Below are positions 12,229 to 24,639 of a stretch of 64,000 nt of DNA, piece by piece. How positions within the stretch are numbered: the first letter of the stretch is position 1; the number at the start of each line of letters is the position of its first letter. The DNA comes from Neospora caninum Liverpool (lineage: Eukaryota > Apicomplexa > Conoidasida > Eucoccidiorida > Sarcocystidae). Under the pieces are notes generated by a model that had not been told where the DNA came from, made no database searches, and saw only the letters and a list, made by a program, of their open reading frames with translations. Both the position numbers and the translations under genes were made by a program. The DNA is taken from contig NC_018387.1 in assembly GCF_000208865.1 (NCBI RefSeq), forward strand, positions 1,426,001 to 1,490,000, written 5' to 3'.

Positions 12229-15200
12229 TCAAGGAAAGGGCTTCTCCTCTACAATCATTGCTCGCTCCACTGCACCGCGGCGGCAATTCACAGTTGTTTG
12301 AATCATCAAATCTTGTTTTGGAGAACGGAGGGTGCCCTCAGTAGAACTGGTGTGTTTCTCTACAACTTAGAGGCATCGTTACCTGCGAGGCGCATGAGCA
12401 AAGTTGAAGTAGTTGTTTGCCACTTCAGTCGACCATAGGATGCAGTCCTTGTGTTCTTGTTATCTGGCTGATTTTCGTACTTGTGGACCACTACAGCCAA
12501 ATACGATTAATGTATGTGACAGGCGAAAATTCTTGGTCTTTCGACCATGTACACGAAAGTGTTCTGCACCGCAGCAAGGGCATACTGTAGCAATGAAGAC
12601 AAGACCCCCACTTCCCACACGCAATTCTGCCAATGCAACCCTGAGTTAGCATCAGTTTCAGAGTAGGACTTCCTTCTTCGGATGCAGCTATACTCTCTGC
12701 CTTCTAACGCGTCGAGCACAGTTTAACACATTTTACATTCTGTCCGATAGCTTTCCTTCAGCCCTAAAAATCCACAGAAACAGTGAAGCACAAAAGCTAA
12801 TGAATGTCGCCTCACAACCAAATTCCTCTTTCCCTGCGCCCGACGAACCACATATTCCAGTTTTGTCCTCTTACGAGATGTTCTCCTTCACCCCATTATT
12901 AGCACCATGCTTGTTTCAATTTCGAGACGTGTCCTTGAAAGGGTAAATGCAATACACCGTGAGAGTTGACGCCCGTGTGTAACTACTTGCTTGCCACACA
13001 TTGGACGTAGTTATTCGAACAAAACGAACCACAACTACCACGCGGAATATGAAGCGAACCGCAATGTGAAGCAACAAGATAACGTTCGCGCCAGTCGACA
13101 CAGTGGAGTTGTGTAGGCGCACAGCCCATCAGTATGCCTACGGTCATATTGCCTCTTTCTGCACTCTCCTTCCTTCGTGCTTCCGTCCGTCAGTTTGCCA
13201 GCTACTCCGTTCCCATAGAGAGCCTCAGTCACAGCGAGGGACGACACCACCCCGGAGTTCCCGTGTTCAGCGGTGAAAATAGATGATCTTTCATACGTGC
13301 CAAACTGATATTTGAGAGTTGTCAACGCCGAGGTCCACATTTAACAACGCCCACAGCACAAACTCGACTTATTTGAATAGGGCACTTCAAGCACCGGCAT
13401 ATTCCAAGCAGGGGCAAGAGACTTGAGCCCAAGGTTGAGGTGAAATACTCTTTTTCCGCAGTGAGAAGATATAATGCGAATGATGGCTGAATTACCTTAT
13501 GTTAAAATGATAGCCTATTATATCACTCACACCAAGAGGGAGTAAAATCCTTGTTATCTGGGACCCGAGGCCTTACGTAATGACACATCTCTCTGCGGCC
13601 AGAGTTGACGGGCGGTGCACGGTGTGCTTCCGTCGTGAACGTCAAGGCCGCTTATTAGCTCACACGGCATTTGTGTATTGGAACTGAGTTATACATTTTT
13701 GGATGGCTCCCTGCAAAAGCTGTATCGCTCTATGTGAAACGTTAACAGCCGGGACTGTCGGTGCGCCTGTGGAGATCTCATGAAGCTCTCAAATGTACCG
13801 CATATTCTTATGCTATCCCGCGCGTGGTGATATTTTACTCTCAAATAAAGTCCAAGCTCTGAAGGTGTCTCCCCTATACTTGTGGCTCTGCCGAAAGCAG
13901 AACCTCGGGAACCTCATGTGCGCATAAAAGGGACCACCTCACGTTCAAGTAACGTGGTTCTCCCTCCGTACAAGCACTGAGCTCTGTACGCATAGGCCCC
14001 TACACTCGACACTATAACCTGTGCGTTACAATCGTATCGCTTCTATCCATTACTTTCTCAAGGACAAGGGACGCCTGCTACGAGAGCTGTAGCATTCTCA
14101 TGGCGTTTCTCTCCTCCATGGCTCCCTGGTAAGACGCAGCCTTGAGCCGGTCGCAAAGACTGATGAGCTTGCTGGGACTTAAACCTTCCGCTGGTCGCCG
14201 CCCACTAGTAAAATACGCTGCGATCCCACTATGATGACACCGCTGCATTCCATACCTCCCGGCTGATCTCACTCTCAATTCCCTGCAGGCCATTAAATCT
14301 GACACCATCTCCGGCTCTCGTTGCAAACGGAGCTGTGTCTGGTGGCGTAATAAAAAAAGGGAGCGGAGTTGTGGTCCTCCAGAAGACATGGTGTTGCACG
14401 CAAGGCGGACAGCCGATGCCTGGACAAAGCGCAACCCACGAAAACAATAACAGGAGAGCCGGTACTAAAACAGTTGAAAAAATAGAGTACCTGGCTTAAC
14501 TACGGGCTCTTTCAGCTTACGTGCCACAATCCCATCAAGCTGGGAGGCCCGCCTTGCGTAAGTAGCGTTTGTTTGCTCTAGGGCTGACGCTTCCACCGCC
14601 AGCACGTGACACACGGAGTACAAAAGCTATATATCAATCGTGCTGTCATCGACACTGGCTAAGATGAAAACAAGGAGGACAGCGCTGAAATCGTGCTTCG
14701 CCGTCGGTCCTGACCACGTCCCGATCCGACCGCTCGATATGATTCTTGCCTTCTCGATAGCAGTAGACGCGGAGAAGCTCCCTCACCTCTCTCCCTGCTG
14801 GATTAGTTCGAGTAGGCTGTGACATCATTCTTCCCGTGTCGTATTTCACATTTAGGCGTGGTGGACTCCAAACTTCCCATCTGCTCGAAAGCGCAGCCCC
14901 ATCGCTATTCCGAAGCCCAAAGGAGACAGCGTTGTGGAATATTATGACACCTGTCTAGGCAGCAGCTCAGGTACATGCATATACCCACCCTGGACAGAGC
15001 TTATATGCTGCCATTGGCTGTTGGTGCTGAGATACAGGGTGAATTATGTTTCTTCCCCAAGAAAAGTCTATTTTTTTCGTATTCAAGCTTGGGACCCAAA
15101 ATAGTCGTGACAGGAACGGCGTGAGGCATCAAGTTCCTTGACCATGTGGTGAGCTGTATGCAAGCCGTATTTGTGTGAGCATCTGAAAAAACTTACCCAT

Positions 15201-18200
15201 CTTCCGGTTATGTCGGAGAAGAAACGTTACTCTCCCACGTAGTGTCACGGCGCGAACATTGACTTCAGAACAACCGAGAGCGCCTCCTGGGCGGTCAACA
15301 GACAAGTTCCTGTGGTTCCTTTCGTGGATGTCGAGGAGAGTCGCACCTTACCGACTACATGCCGATTCGCCCCATGTTGTTGGGGGAGTGGATGATCGCC
15401 CTGCTGAATGACTCGGAGCTACACGGGGATGCTGGTGACCAAATGAAACTCAGAGACGCCCGGAAAAAGCCAGCTTCTAGTTTGTATCTGTTTGCGGAGC
15501 TGTCTGTCGTATATCACCGTAAAAAAGCTCACCGGCTACATTATGCGTTCTTTCGCATGTTTCGCTGACAGGGGGAAGTAGCTGCGAGAACAGTAGGTGT
15601 TGCCAATTTGTGTCATAAACTCCTTGCGTCTGTGTTTGCTGGCACCAGCCCACTCCCAGGTTCATCACTGTAGGGGCCTACAACCTGCCATAGGCAAAAA
15701 AGTGTCGACCTCAGCTGCTTTTTGCCGGCTTTTCGCACGTGCTTAACTGGTATTCTACTGATACCAGTACCAAGACTTTTACCACTCCTGAGTCAGCCTC
15801 TCCCGTTTCAGAGGTGCATTGAAGATCCGGAGGTGTGGCTTTGCATGTCCCATCGCCTGGCTGTATGCCGTCCACCTGACACTTGAGGTTTGCCTTACTA
15901 TGGACCAGCGGTTAGAAATTTTCAAGCCCACGCGTGTCTCGAGTCAAGGCGGCATCACCACTCGATATGCATCAACTGATGGGGCAATCTGTTGGTTGAC
16001 TTTGTTCCGTTAGCCCTCTTGAGCTTCTGAAATGACAGTCCCGTCAGGGGAGCGCGCGGAGCACTGGAGACTCGGAGACATCGAACACTGGCACTCTTGC
16101 AGCTGTAAGCTCAATGGGAGCTACTAGTGGACGAGGGGGTTTCGGAGAGAGTGGTGGCAGGCAACAGAAATGTCTGCAACGCTTGATCGCAGACACGTGC
16201 TCAGGGCCTGCGCTCTCCACCTTTTCACCGACAGGTCCTCGGGAACGCCCCGACCGAGTGCGCTTGGTGGTACCCTCCTCCGTGTTGTCTGTACTCGTTC
16301 ATGCCTTTGGTCATTTGCAGGAAGCGTAAGCAGATAACCACCGCGTTGAATACGCCAGGCGCCTCGTGGCTAACACACTCTGATACAAGCGGGCCAAGAT
16401 GGTGTGTCGGTTCAACTGCCTCTTCGCGAGAGCGTGCTCTGGCCTGTACTGGGGAAAATGAATCCGAGTATCCATGTGTCGATCGCAGGAGTCAGTTGTG
16501 TAATCATTTTCCTTCAATCAAAAAAAGTTGTGCCGAGGTACTACAAGCGTCGGAATCCATCGCGCAGCCTATGGTGGGACTTTGCGAAGCTCCTCCCTGC
16601 GTTATTTTTTTTGCTGGCGCAAACGCTTGGCACGGCATCACTGTCAGGATCGCTGCCGAGTTTCTTCGCCCTGAACGTGCTGTCTGGAGGCTGCTCTTTG
16701 GGACAAGCTGAACCGGTTGACGTGCCATTGACCCAGGCAAAATACCAACTGCAAAGCCATATGATTCGATCATAGCGGGATAACCATCTGAATCCAAGAA
16801 ATGCGGCGGTTCACTGGTGGACCTAGGAATTTGCCACAATTCGGCCTGCATTCAGCTTGATGCTTCTGCGTGCGTGCAGGTCCTGCAGTTCCCTTGCTGT
16901 ATGCGTCAGTGGTATGTCCGGGATACCTGAAAGGCTGCAGGTCATCTGGTGGCCTCCGCGAGCGGAGGGCACCACCGGCTGATTGTAGCCGCAGAGATGA
17001 GGAGTTTTTTTTTTCACTCCGCGAATCACCGTGGGTCAGTAGCTCCATAGCTGCGCTATAGGCAAGAGACTTTGGGATGTCGTTCAGCGCTTGTCGAAGG
17101 CAAAGAGAATCAAGCCGAGAGCGTCGAAGGCGTCCACCGGTAGTCCAGCGTGCCTACAAGGTACAGCGGACAAATAATGAGCTAAAAACAAATTGAGAAT
17201 GCGCGTCTCGCCGGACGTGGAGACCCGCCCAAACACATGATCGGCCGGGAAGCATAGCCTGCACAATGTGTAACTGCGATTTGGTCTTGCGGACGCAAAC
17301 AAAAAAAAATGGACCGTTGCGGAACCAAAATCCACGCCTGTTCCGCAGGGCTGCAGGTAGCGCACAGAGAGCAAAGGAAAAGAGAGCCGTATCGGCAGCT
17401 GCTTAAGCGCGCCGGGTCTTCCCGCGTCGCATTCCTTGGTGTTCCCGTTTGTCCGCGGGCGTGATGACGAAATGTGCTTCGTCTGATTCGTTCGGGTGTG
17501 TCAGAGTGCAGTTTGCGAGTAGGTGACAAGCTACTTCTGCAGCTGATTTCTTCCATGCAAGCTAGGTTCGAACACCCATGGCACGGCACAAACTTCTCGT
17601 GGCGTGTTTCGAGACTCGAACCCCCTTCAGCAACTCAACGGATGGTTCCTGCAGCTTTTCGCTTTTAATGGAGCTGTTTTCCTTTCCAAATCAAGAAACG
17701 ACCACCGACATGAGGCGCCACGCCACACAGCAACGGTTAGACACAACGCCCGCCCGATTGGGTTTGTAGCTGCCGCGATGTCCCGTCGACGGTTCTTGAA
17801 GCGGCCTCGATCACGAGAGCGGCACACGCTACTACGAGCAGAGATGGTGTTGCGTCACAAGCCGCCGCTCAGCGAGAGAGCTGCCATCTTTAGGCGATGC
17901 GTGCGGATCAAAAAAGAAACCTTTTGTGTCTATCGCCGGGTCGTCAGCCCATCGGCGAATACGCGGTGGAAGGCCGAACGTCATAGAAACCGCTGGGCAG
18001 CCGACGAGGGAGGCACACTCCACTGAAAACTCAACCGACGTGCGGCTCATATCTAGGCGAGGAACACCGGTTTCATCCAAGAATCTGGGGACGTGAAATA
18101 GCTGACACAAAACGATCGTCGGCGCCAGATGCAGGTCGACTGCTGGAAAACTCCAATGCCAAAAGCCTGCCTTAAAATGCACGTGTTCATTCTATAGTCA

Positions 18201-21200
18201 AATGAGCGAGATAGCTCCATGCTTCGTATCTCTGAGTGGCCAAGCTTTGCGTGGCGATCCCGTTTCAGGCCATGTTTCACGATGAAACTCCGGAGTGTTT
18301 CAGCAGCATGTCAGAAAAAACCTCACTTGATAGCGTGTGCGTTCAAAAACCTGATGCAAACGCTGCCTGGCGGCACGGGGTTGGACTGAGAGCCCGCGAC
18401 TGCCTCCGCACTGCCATCAGCAGAGGAGCCGCTAGCTGCTGAGGCCGGCAACCCGGTGAGCCGACACGGACGAGTTTGGTAGAGGTCGTAGTGACGTTTC
18501 TGCGATAACGCCACAGAAGCGTCGGCAGTGGCAGTGTTGCCCCCGACAGTTCTCTCGTTTCAAAGGCAGCATCGCGGCCTCTAAACCCTCCGGTGTTCTC
18601 GGCACGAGACGCGATGTCCCGGCGCAGGTGTCTGCTGGACCAGTATATTTCGGACGCACAAGAAACGCGATGAACACGGGCCCCATGGATGGCTGAGTTG
18701 GGTGGCCTCTATCTCTATTCCACTTGCTGTAGCGCCAGGTTCTGCTATGGTCAGTTCATGTTTTCGTATAACTATTCGTGTGCTTTCGGGTCAATTTCAG
18801 ATGCCGCTGCCACCAGAGGCTTTCCGAAAAAGGACAATCAAAACAGATTGGAAGGCCGCCCTTTGTTAACTCCTGAGACTGGCAATTTTAATCGCTTCGG
18901 TGTCGTGTCGCCGAGACTAATGGGAGGACGTCGCATGGGCGCACAGGAAGGCACCGAACGTCGCTAATACGCCTTCGACGCGGAAGTGGATAGGCATGAC
19001 CAGGCGGGATGTGAGCGACTGTGCACTGTTGTGCCGCGGAAACAGGCAGGCATCTGACTCTCGCGCTGTGCAACAACCGAGATTTCTACGGCTGCGCCCG
19101 TCGGTCACTTCTGTGAGCGTGCCGCACCTCTCTAGAGCTGGAACGAAGGCTCTTCGAAGATCGAACTCTCCTACAATGGAAAGGATCCCCCGATGGGCGG
19201 AATAGAATGGCCGTTGGAACGGTGACGCGTTTGCGTGCCGGTCCGACACTGCAACCAAACATTTTTTTTCGGTCCAAGGGGAAGCTCCGACTTTAGTCAT
19301 TATATATGATATGGCTCGTGGAATCTCGCTGATACCGCGAGAGGCCTACGCTTCCTTCACGAACGAACACCGGTTGGCCGCCAACGTCGTCCGAAAAATC
19401 GGTGGCAACCACAGGCTTGCGCTGACGCTCGGCGAAACCGCATGTTGCATTCCTCGGCACAGGCCACCTACCAACTGAGCCGCTTCGTATTCACTTGACG
19501 TTTCTAGTTCTCCAGAAGTCACATGAGGAGCCTGCTTATGTCGACTTAAGTCCAGGCTGACGCCAAGAAAACGCGCCGTGTAGTTTGTCGGTCTTCGCCC
19601 TTACCTCAAATTGTGCTGGTAGATTTTGCTACGCCGATAATGGCTAAAACGGAGCTAGCACCGCTCTCTCAGCAGCTCCGCCCGCACACGAGACAGACTC
19701 CTAAAACCGAAGTTTTCACCGCCGCAGCACATTTGCAGGGACCAGGTGAGAACCCCTTTCGCAGAAACGCCAACTAGATCGTTCTAGAGGCAAGGTCCGC
19801 GCTGCCCAGACGATCTATTGAGTTACCGCGGTGCACGTGGCGTCGCGACAGCTCGGCGCCAGCTGGCCAGCTCGCTGCTTCAGCTCGATGCGTTGTGGAT
19901 ACCAGAGATGCACGGGCTTTTTCTTGATGGGCAGAGCAAGAGATATCGCGAGCTCGCTGTCGCCACCACATGCCACGGCATGTTTATTCGTCTTTTCATG
20001 GCCATTCGGAGTCTAGCAGAAGACTTCGCGGCCTGGGATTGAAGCTTGCTCTGGCCCCGCCGTCAGGGAAACAAAAGCGCTGGAGCCGTTTCGGTAGCGC
20101 CACAGGAAGCAGGATTGTTCTCTGCTTTCTGTAGTTCACCCCAGCCAATCGTTTATCCATCTCTTGGCACGGCATTCTAGTGGAAACAAATATAATGACT
20201 CGCTCAACGATGCTCCCCGTAGTTCGCCGAAGCGGCGCAAACGCGAACCGTCTTGCATAATCTCTAAAAAGCCTGCGATCAGCCCTGTTCATGTAGTAAG
20301 GCGGCTTTTTGTTGCGTTAAACTGTAGGCGCGATTCGGCCGATGGGTTGAGTAGAAAAGGTTCAAGCATCAGCCATGCTCGTCGGATCACGTCGATTGAA
20401 GCTCACCCTCATCCCGTAACAGATAAATCGGCGTCCCAGACCTACCCAAAAGCTCCTTGTACATAAACTTGCCCCACCCGGTGAATCATCACCGCTATGC
20501 AAAATGCTATGCTCGGCAGAACGGAACAGACACCCCTAGCATGAGAGTCATGAATACTTGTCATCGTCCTGCTTTTTGGTAGGTGCTCAATGTCTGCCGT
20601 CCGGCACAGTACAGAGCAAATGTTAGACCAGAGAATGGCACTGTTGCTCTGACGCCGTAGGTGAAAAGAGTGAACTTGTGCCGGAAGAATAAGTGATTTT
20701 CTCCGCAATGGCATCCGAAATCAGCAGCACATTTAGCATAAGCTGGCGGCTCACTGGACGTTCACGGACAATATCAACAGAAGCCAAGGTTCGATAAATT
20801 CCTGACAGACCGCCATATCGCCAATATGTAGTCTGTAGACTCCACAATCTACTTCCTGTGATGGGGATGCGGTTGCGCCCGCTTAGGCAGGCGAGAGACT
20901 CAGTGGGCGCTTCATGAACGCACAGCATAGAAAACGTGTTATCTGTTTTACAGCCGAGGTTGGTGAGGCGGCGGCAGGGTTGACCTTTCTGCCCCGTTGT
21001 GTATCAAAGAAGTTCAGCTTGTACCGATAGGATCGAGTTGATACCGGCCGGAACTGCACGTGAAAACGTAATATCGCATTTATAAGCATATATAGTCAAA
21101 GAACGTTGTTAATCGTTGTGCAACTCCAGCCTGCGACACATAATCTTAGCCACGACTCGGTCAAATGACAACAATGCCGGTAATCTACGGAAGCTTTGAA

Positions 21201-23336
21201 ACCGTCACCAGTAAATTTGAGAGTCTCAGCGTACTATATTGTATCAGCGACATGTTCGTCCAGCCGCGGTTGCAGGAGAACTCAAAGACAGTATCCGTCA
21301 CAAAAGTGACATCATCACGCTGAATCTTAAGACGGTGGAGAGCAGAAAACGGCAGCTGTCTGAGAGGAACTATTCTCGAGGCGCCTTCTGTCATACAACA
21401 GAGAAACACGGGCAAATTATGCGGCTTACCCCCCCTATCGAGCACCAAGTTACGCAAACAGGAACACCCGTAGAAGCACCGTTTTCACCATTAGCTGGTG
21501 AATCATATCTATGCTGTCTACATCTCAAGGCCCTTGTATGCGACTCGGAATCGTAACCACACTAATTGGTGAGCCTATCATCTTCACAGTTAGTTGGATC
21601 GAAACGCGGAGGGATCACATACTAGACGAGCATTACATGACGATTCTTGGCCGATTCTCTATGGGAGCTGTATGTGACACATCCAGGTTGCCTCCTACCT
21701 CCTACTTTAACAGCACACCTGTCTGGCGCCAAGCCCCCTTTATCGTGGCAACAGGAGTCTACAGCGCCCAACGGTCGCATGCCCTTCAAGATGACAGAGT
21801 ATTTCTGCATAGGGGGGGCTGATACGAGAGATACCTGACGAGTGTGGGCCGAAAGCAACTGGCATGATCATATTCCCTCCGGTAGGGGCCATGCGCAATG
21901 ACCCGGCCACCGGTACGGTTCATGTGACTTCGTCGCTTGTCTCATGCAGACCGTGAAAGGATAGATTGCTGGAGTACACGGGAGAGCTGTGTAAAATATA
22001 TGCTAGCCCCAGCTCTGCAAAGGAATATAGAGGTGTGTAAATGCGTTGTAGCAGGCGGGCCCAAGGTTATCTTATAATATGGGTGAAGCCAATAAGTCCC
22101 TGTGTCTAGTACGCCGGAATGCCAGCGATGCTGGAAGTCAGAAAGGACTTTTCACGATATGTCACGAATTCATTTCACTTGCCACAACTAGCCCGCTCAC
22201 GATGTCATGACGCAGGGGGGGCACATTCATGCTGCGCAGACCCGTTGCTGGCAACACGGGCCTCAAGACGGCTCCAGATACAGAAGGCGCGACTGCAGGC
22301 CGCAGGAATGAATCAGTTATTCCAATTCTTTCACTTGGTACCGCATCTCCCTTCGAGGATACAACTGGAACTCGCGCACCTCAGAATGAAAAAGCGACTG
22401 GAATTATGTACGCTAAAATAATGGTTTTGACCTATGGCAGCATTGCCGTTACCAGATATTCTATTATACATACGCTGACCCCCCCACTGCCTCACTGTCG
22501 GATGAGACTATTTTCGGGACTCGCAAAGAAGGTTTAGACACCTTGGCTAATTGCAACGACTAGGCCCTTTGCACTTCGGACGCCCAGCTACAAAGAGTAG
22601 CGAGGAGACGTCAGGCCGTTGTGCACCGCACTTCCCCTCATTCGTTCTGCGTGGCGACCCGTCAGCCGGGAACTCGAAAACGCGAGAAACCAAACGAGAA
22701 AGCGAAAGAATCAAACCGTAGAGTATGAGACAAAGTGGAAAAATAGACAGACGGGTGATCGGCGTAAATACGCGGTAACCAACCAGGGTCAGCGCGGGGC
22801 TGAATTCGCGGGGAGACTTACGGGAGGTGGTGGTATAATGGCATCCCAGGGCGAGAGTGTCACCCGAAGTACTGCAGAGAGGCACATCATTTAATCACTC
22901 AATAAAAGGGAGGGCGAAACTTTAGGGGCTTACGTTGCGCAGGGGTTTAAGGCCGATTTCATCAACGCAGTGGGTGACGGCGACCCACAAGGCGATATGG
23001 GGGAGTAAGGAGCGGCAGCCATTTTCTCGGTTCATAGTCTGCGTGTCATTTGGTGTCTTGCTGTGCCTGAACTGGCACAGCCGCCGTCCGGTCAACTGAA
23101 ACAATGAGGCACAAACCCTAACGACGATATTCCCGTGCCGGTCGACGCTGCATGACGCTGAATTCACAGGGCCACTTGATCACACCGGACTAGCAGGATC
23201 GCGCGATGAGATTCAGGACAAACTTTTGCCATGGGTCACGTCCGCACTACGATTCGTCCATGTAGAATTTGTGGCAGGCGGTCCACACAACGTAAGTGGC
23301 AAGCACTTACCGCATTCATGCCACTTTATTTCGCAG
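12229..23336. other. 11-kb stretch with no assembled gene
   Basis: It begins with the tRIP 3' UTR. The rest contains only short open frames on both strands that lack family motifs. Three places deserve a mention. Minus-strand 14078-14219 encodes a plausible helical end (PSKLISLCDRLKAASYQGAM). Minus-strand 17078-17153 reads AGLPVDAFDALGLILFAFDK after a TAG acceptor. Plus-strand 17778-18026 is an 82-codon Arg-rich frame. None could be joined to neighbouring exons with consistent phase, so no gene is called. The stretch may contain a gene of many tiny exons, a non-coding RNA, or only spacer. Confidence 0.4.
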
Positions 23337-24476
23337 GAACAATGGTGTAGACCCAAAGCCAAAAGGAGTTTTCATTTTGTATACTAAACTGCCGGTAACT
23401 GCCACCACGTTGGAATGCCTGCATTGGCTCCTTGGCAGGGTGTGTGGCTGGTCCCCGTCGTCAGTTCATATCTGGAACCGGAAATCGTTGAGGATAAAGT
23501 TCATTGGTTTCCATGTGAGTGACAGTGTTCTGCGCTGCTGCCATCTTGGCATCAAGAACAGGTTCGACATCCGTATTTGGGGCAGCGAAGCGGCTTCACT
23601 GGTGTGCTGTTTCACCTTTTTTGGGCGGTGGTATATTTGCGGAATCCCTGTTTTGGTCGGTGGCACTAAAGTGACTCCTCGAGCATAACTGTTTTGGTTT
23701 AACCATATTTCTGTAGGAGAATGAAATTCAGCACTTCGAACAACCACGTGTGCAGAAACAAGCATTCGGGGGAAATCGAATCACCCACGATATGCCTTTC
23801 CTGTATGGCTTCCCTGTTCGCGCTGCGTACTTGAGAAATGTTGTCATCGTAGAGGCTGCGTTATTGCAGTGTGACTGTGGGTTTTCCTTTCGAAGGGTAG
23901 TGTGCATTTGTTGTTTGATGGACGGAGAGTGAGGAAGTTCGAGGTTCCGCTTAGAGATGGCGTAGAAATATCTGTAGTACTAGGAAGTTCAACTGCCGAT
24001 TCCGTGAAATGTTGATCTGCCGTTGCCGCCGTGAGGGCGTGCTCGACCCTTCCTATTGCTCCATAAATCAGAATAGCGCAGCTTTCGATCATCTGCTTTC
24101 CGCCTCATGACGGGAAAATGGTATGACAGTTACCTATTTGAAAAAACGCACTTGTGCCACAGAAGTATCCCAATTTGAAACAGGAGCAGCTGCGGGAAAA
24201 CGAAAGATCCGCACCTCTCTGGGGTTGTTAGGTGGAGAGTCAGCGTTTGATGTCAAGCTTGTTGGTTTGCGCAGGGGTGCCGTTTTAAAAAACACAGTGC
24301 CTCTTCAGAAGTCCTGGGAGGTCCGAGTGCCCACAAAAGTGTTTCCGCGCAGTACAGGTCCCTTAGAGGAGGTAAACCCCGGGAGTTTTGCGTCTGTGAT
24401 CGAAACGCCGTCAACTGGTTTTGTGCACAACCACAACGTGCAGATCGTCACTACACTTGCAGACAGGGTAGTATGA
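23337..24476 (+). CDS. Unidentified spliced gene, partial exon set
   Basis: Two exons join cleanly. 23337-23514 lies between a TTTATTTCGCAG acceptor and a GTGAGTGA donor; it encodes GVFILYTKLPVTATTLECLH and ends in phase 0. 23717-23896 follows CTGTAG and begins ENEIQHFEQPRVQK, later MPFLYGFPVRAAYLRN. A third block, 24163-24476, follows GTGCCACAG and reads SAFDVKLVGLRRGAVLKN and SWEVRVPTKVFP. It runs open to a TGA, although a possible donor (GAG|GTAAAC) lies near 24373. A further open segment near 23901-23995 (HLLFDGRRVRKFEVPLRDGV) is probably also coding but its phase does not fit the exons as drawn. The mix of beta-type hydrophobic alternation and charged loops looks like a soluble beta-rich protein. 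I do not recognise the family. The 5' part lies upstream of 23337 and was not found. The gene converges on the START gene, which ends at 24640. Confidence 0.5.
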
Positions 24477-24639
24477 TGGACGTTTAGATCAAGCGATAGG
24501 CGGGCAACCCACACCGATGAAATTGCTTTGTCTTTCTGAAGTAAGGCCGTGGCTCATGTATGAGTCATATCTAACCTCCCAAGCAGCTGGACACACAAAA
24601 TGCTGTGCCAAGTTAAAGTTGAGTCATGATCTGTTAGCT

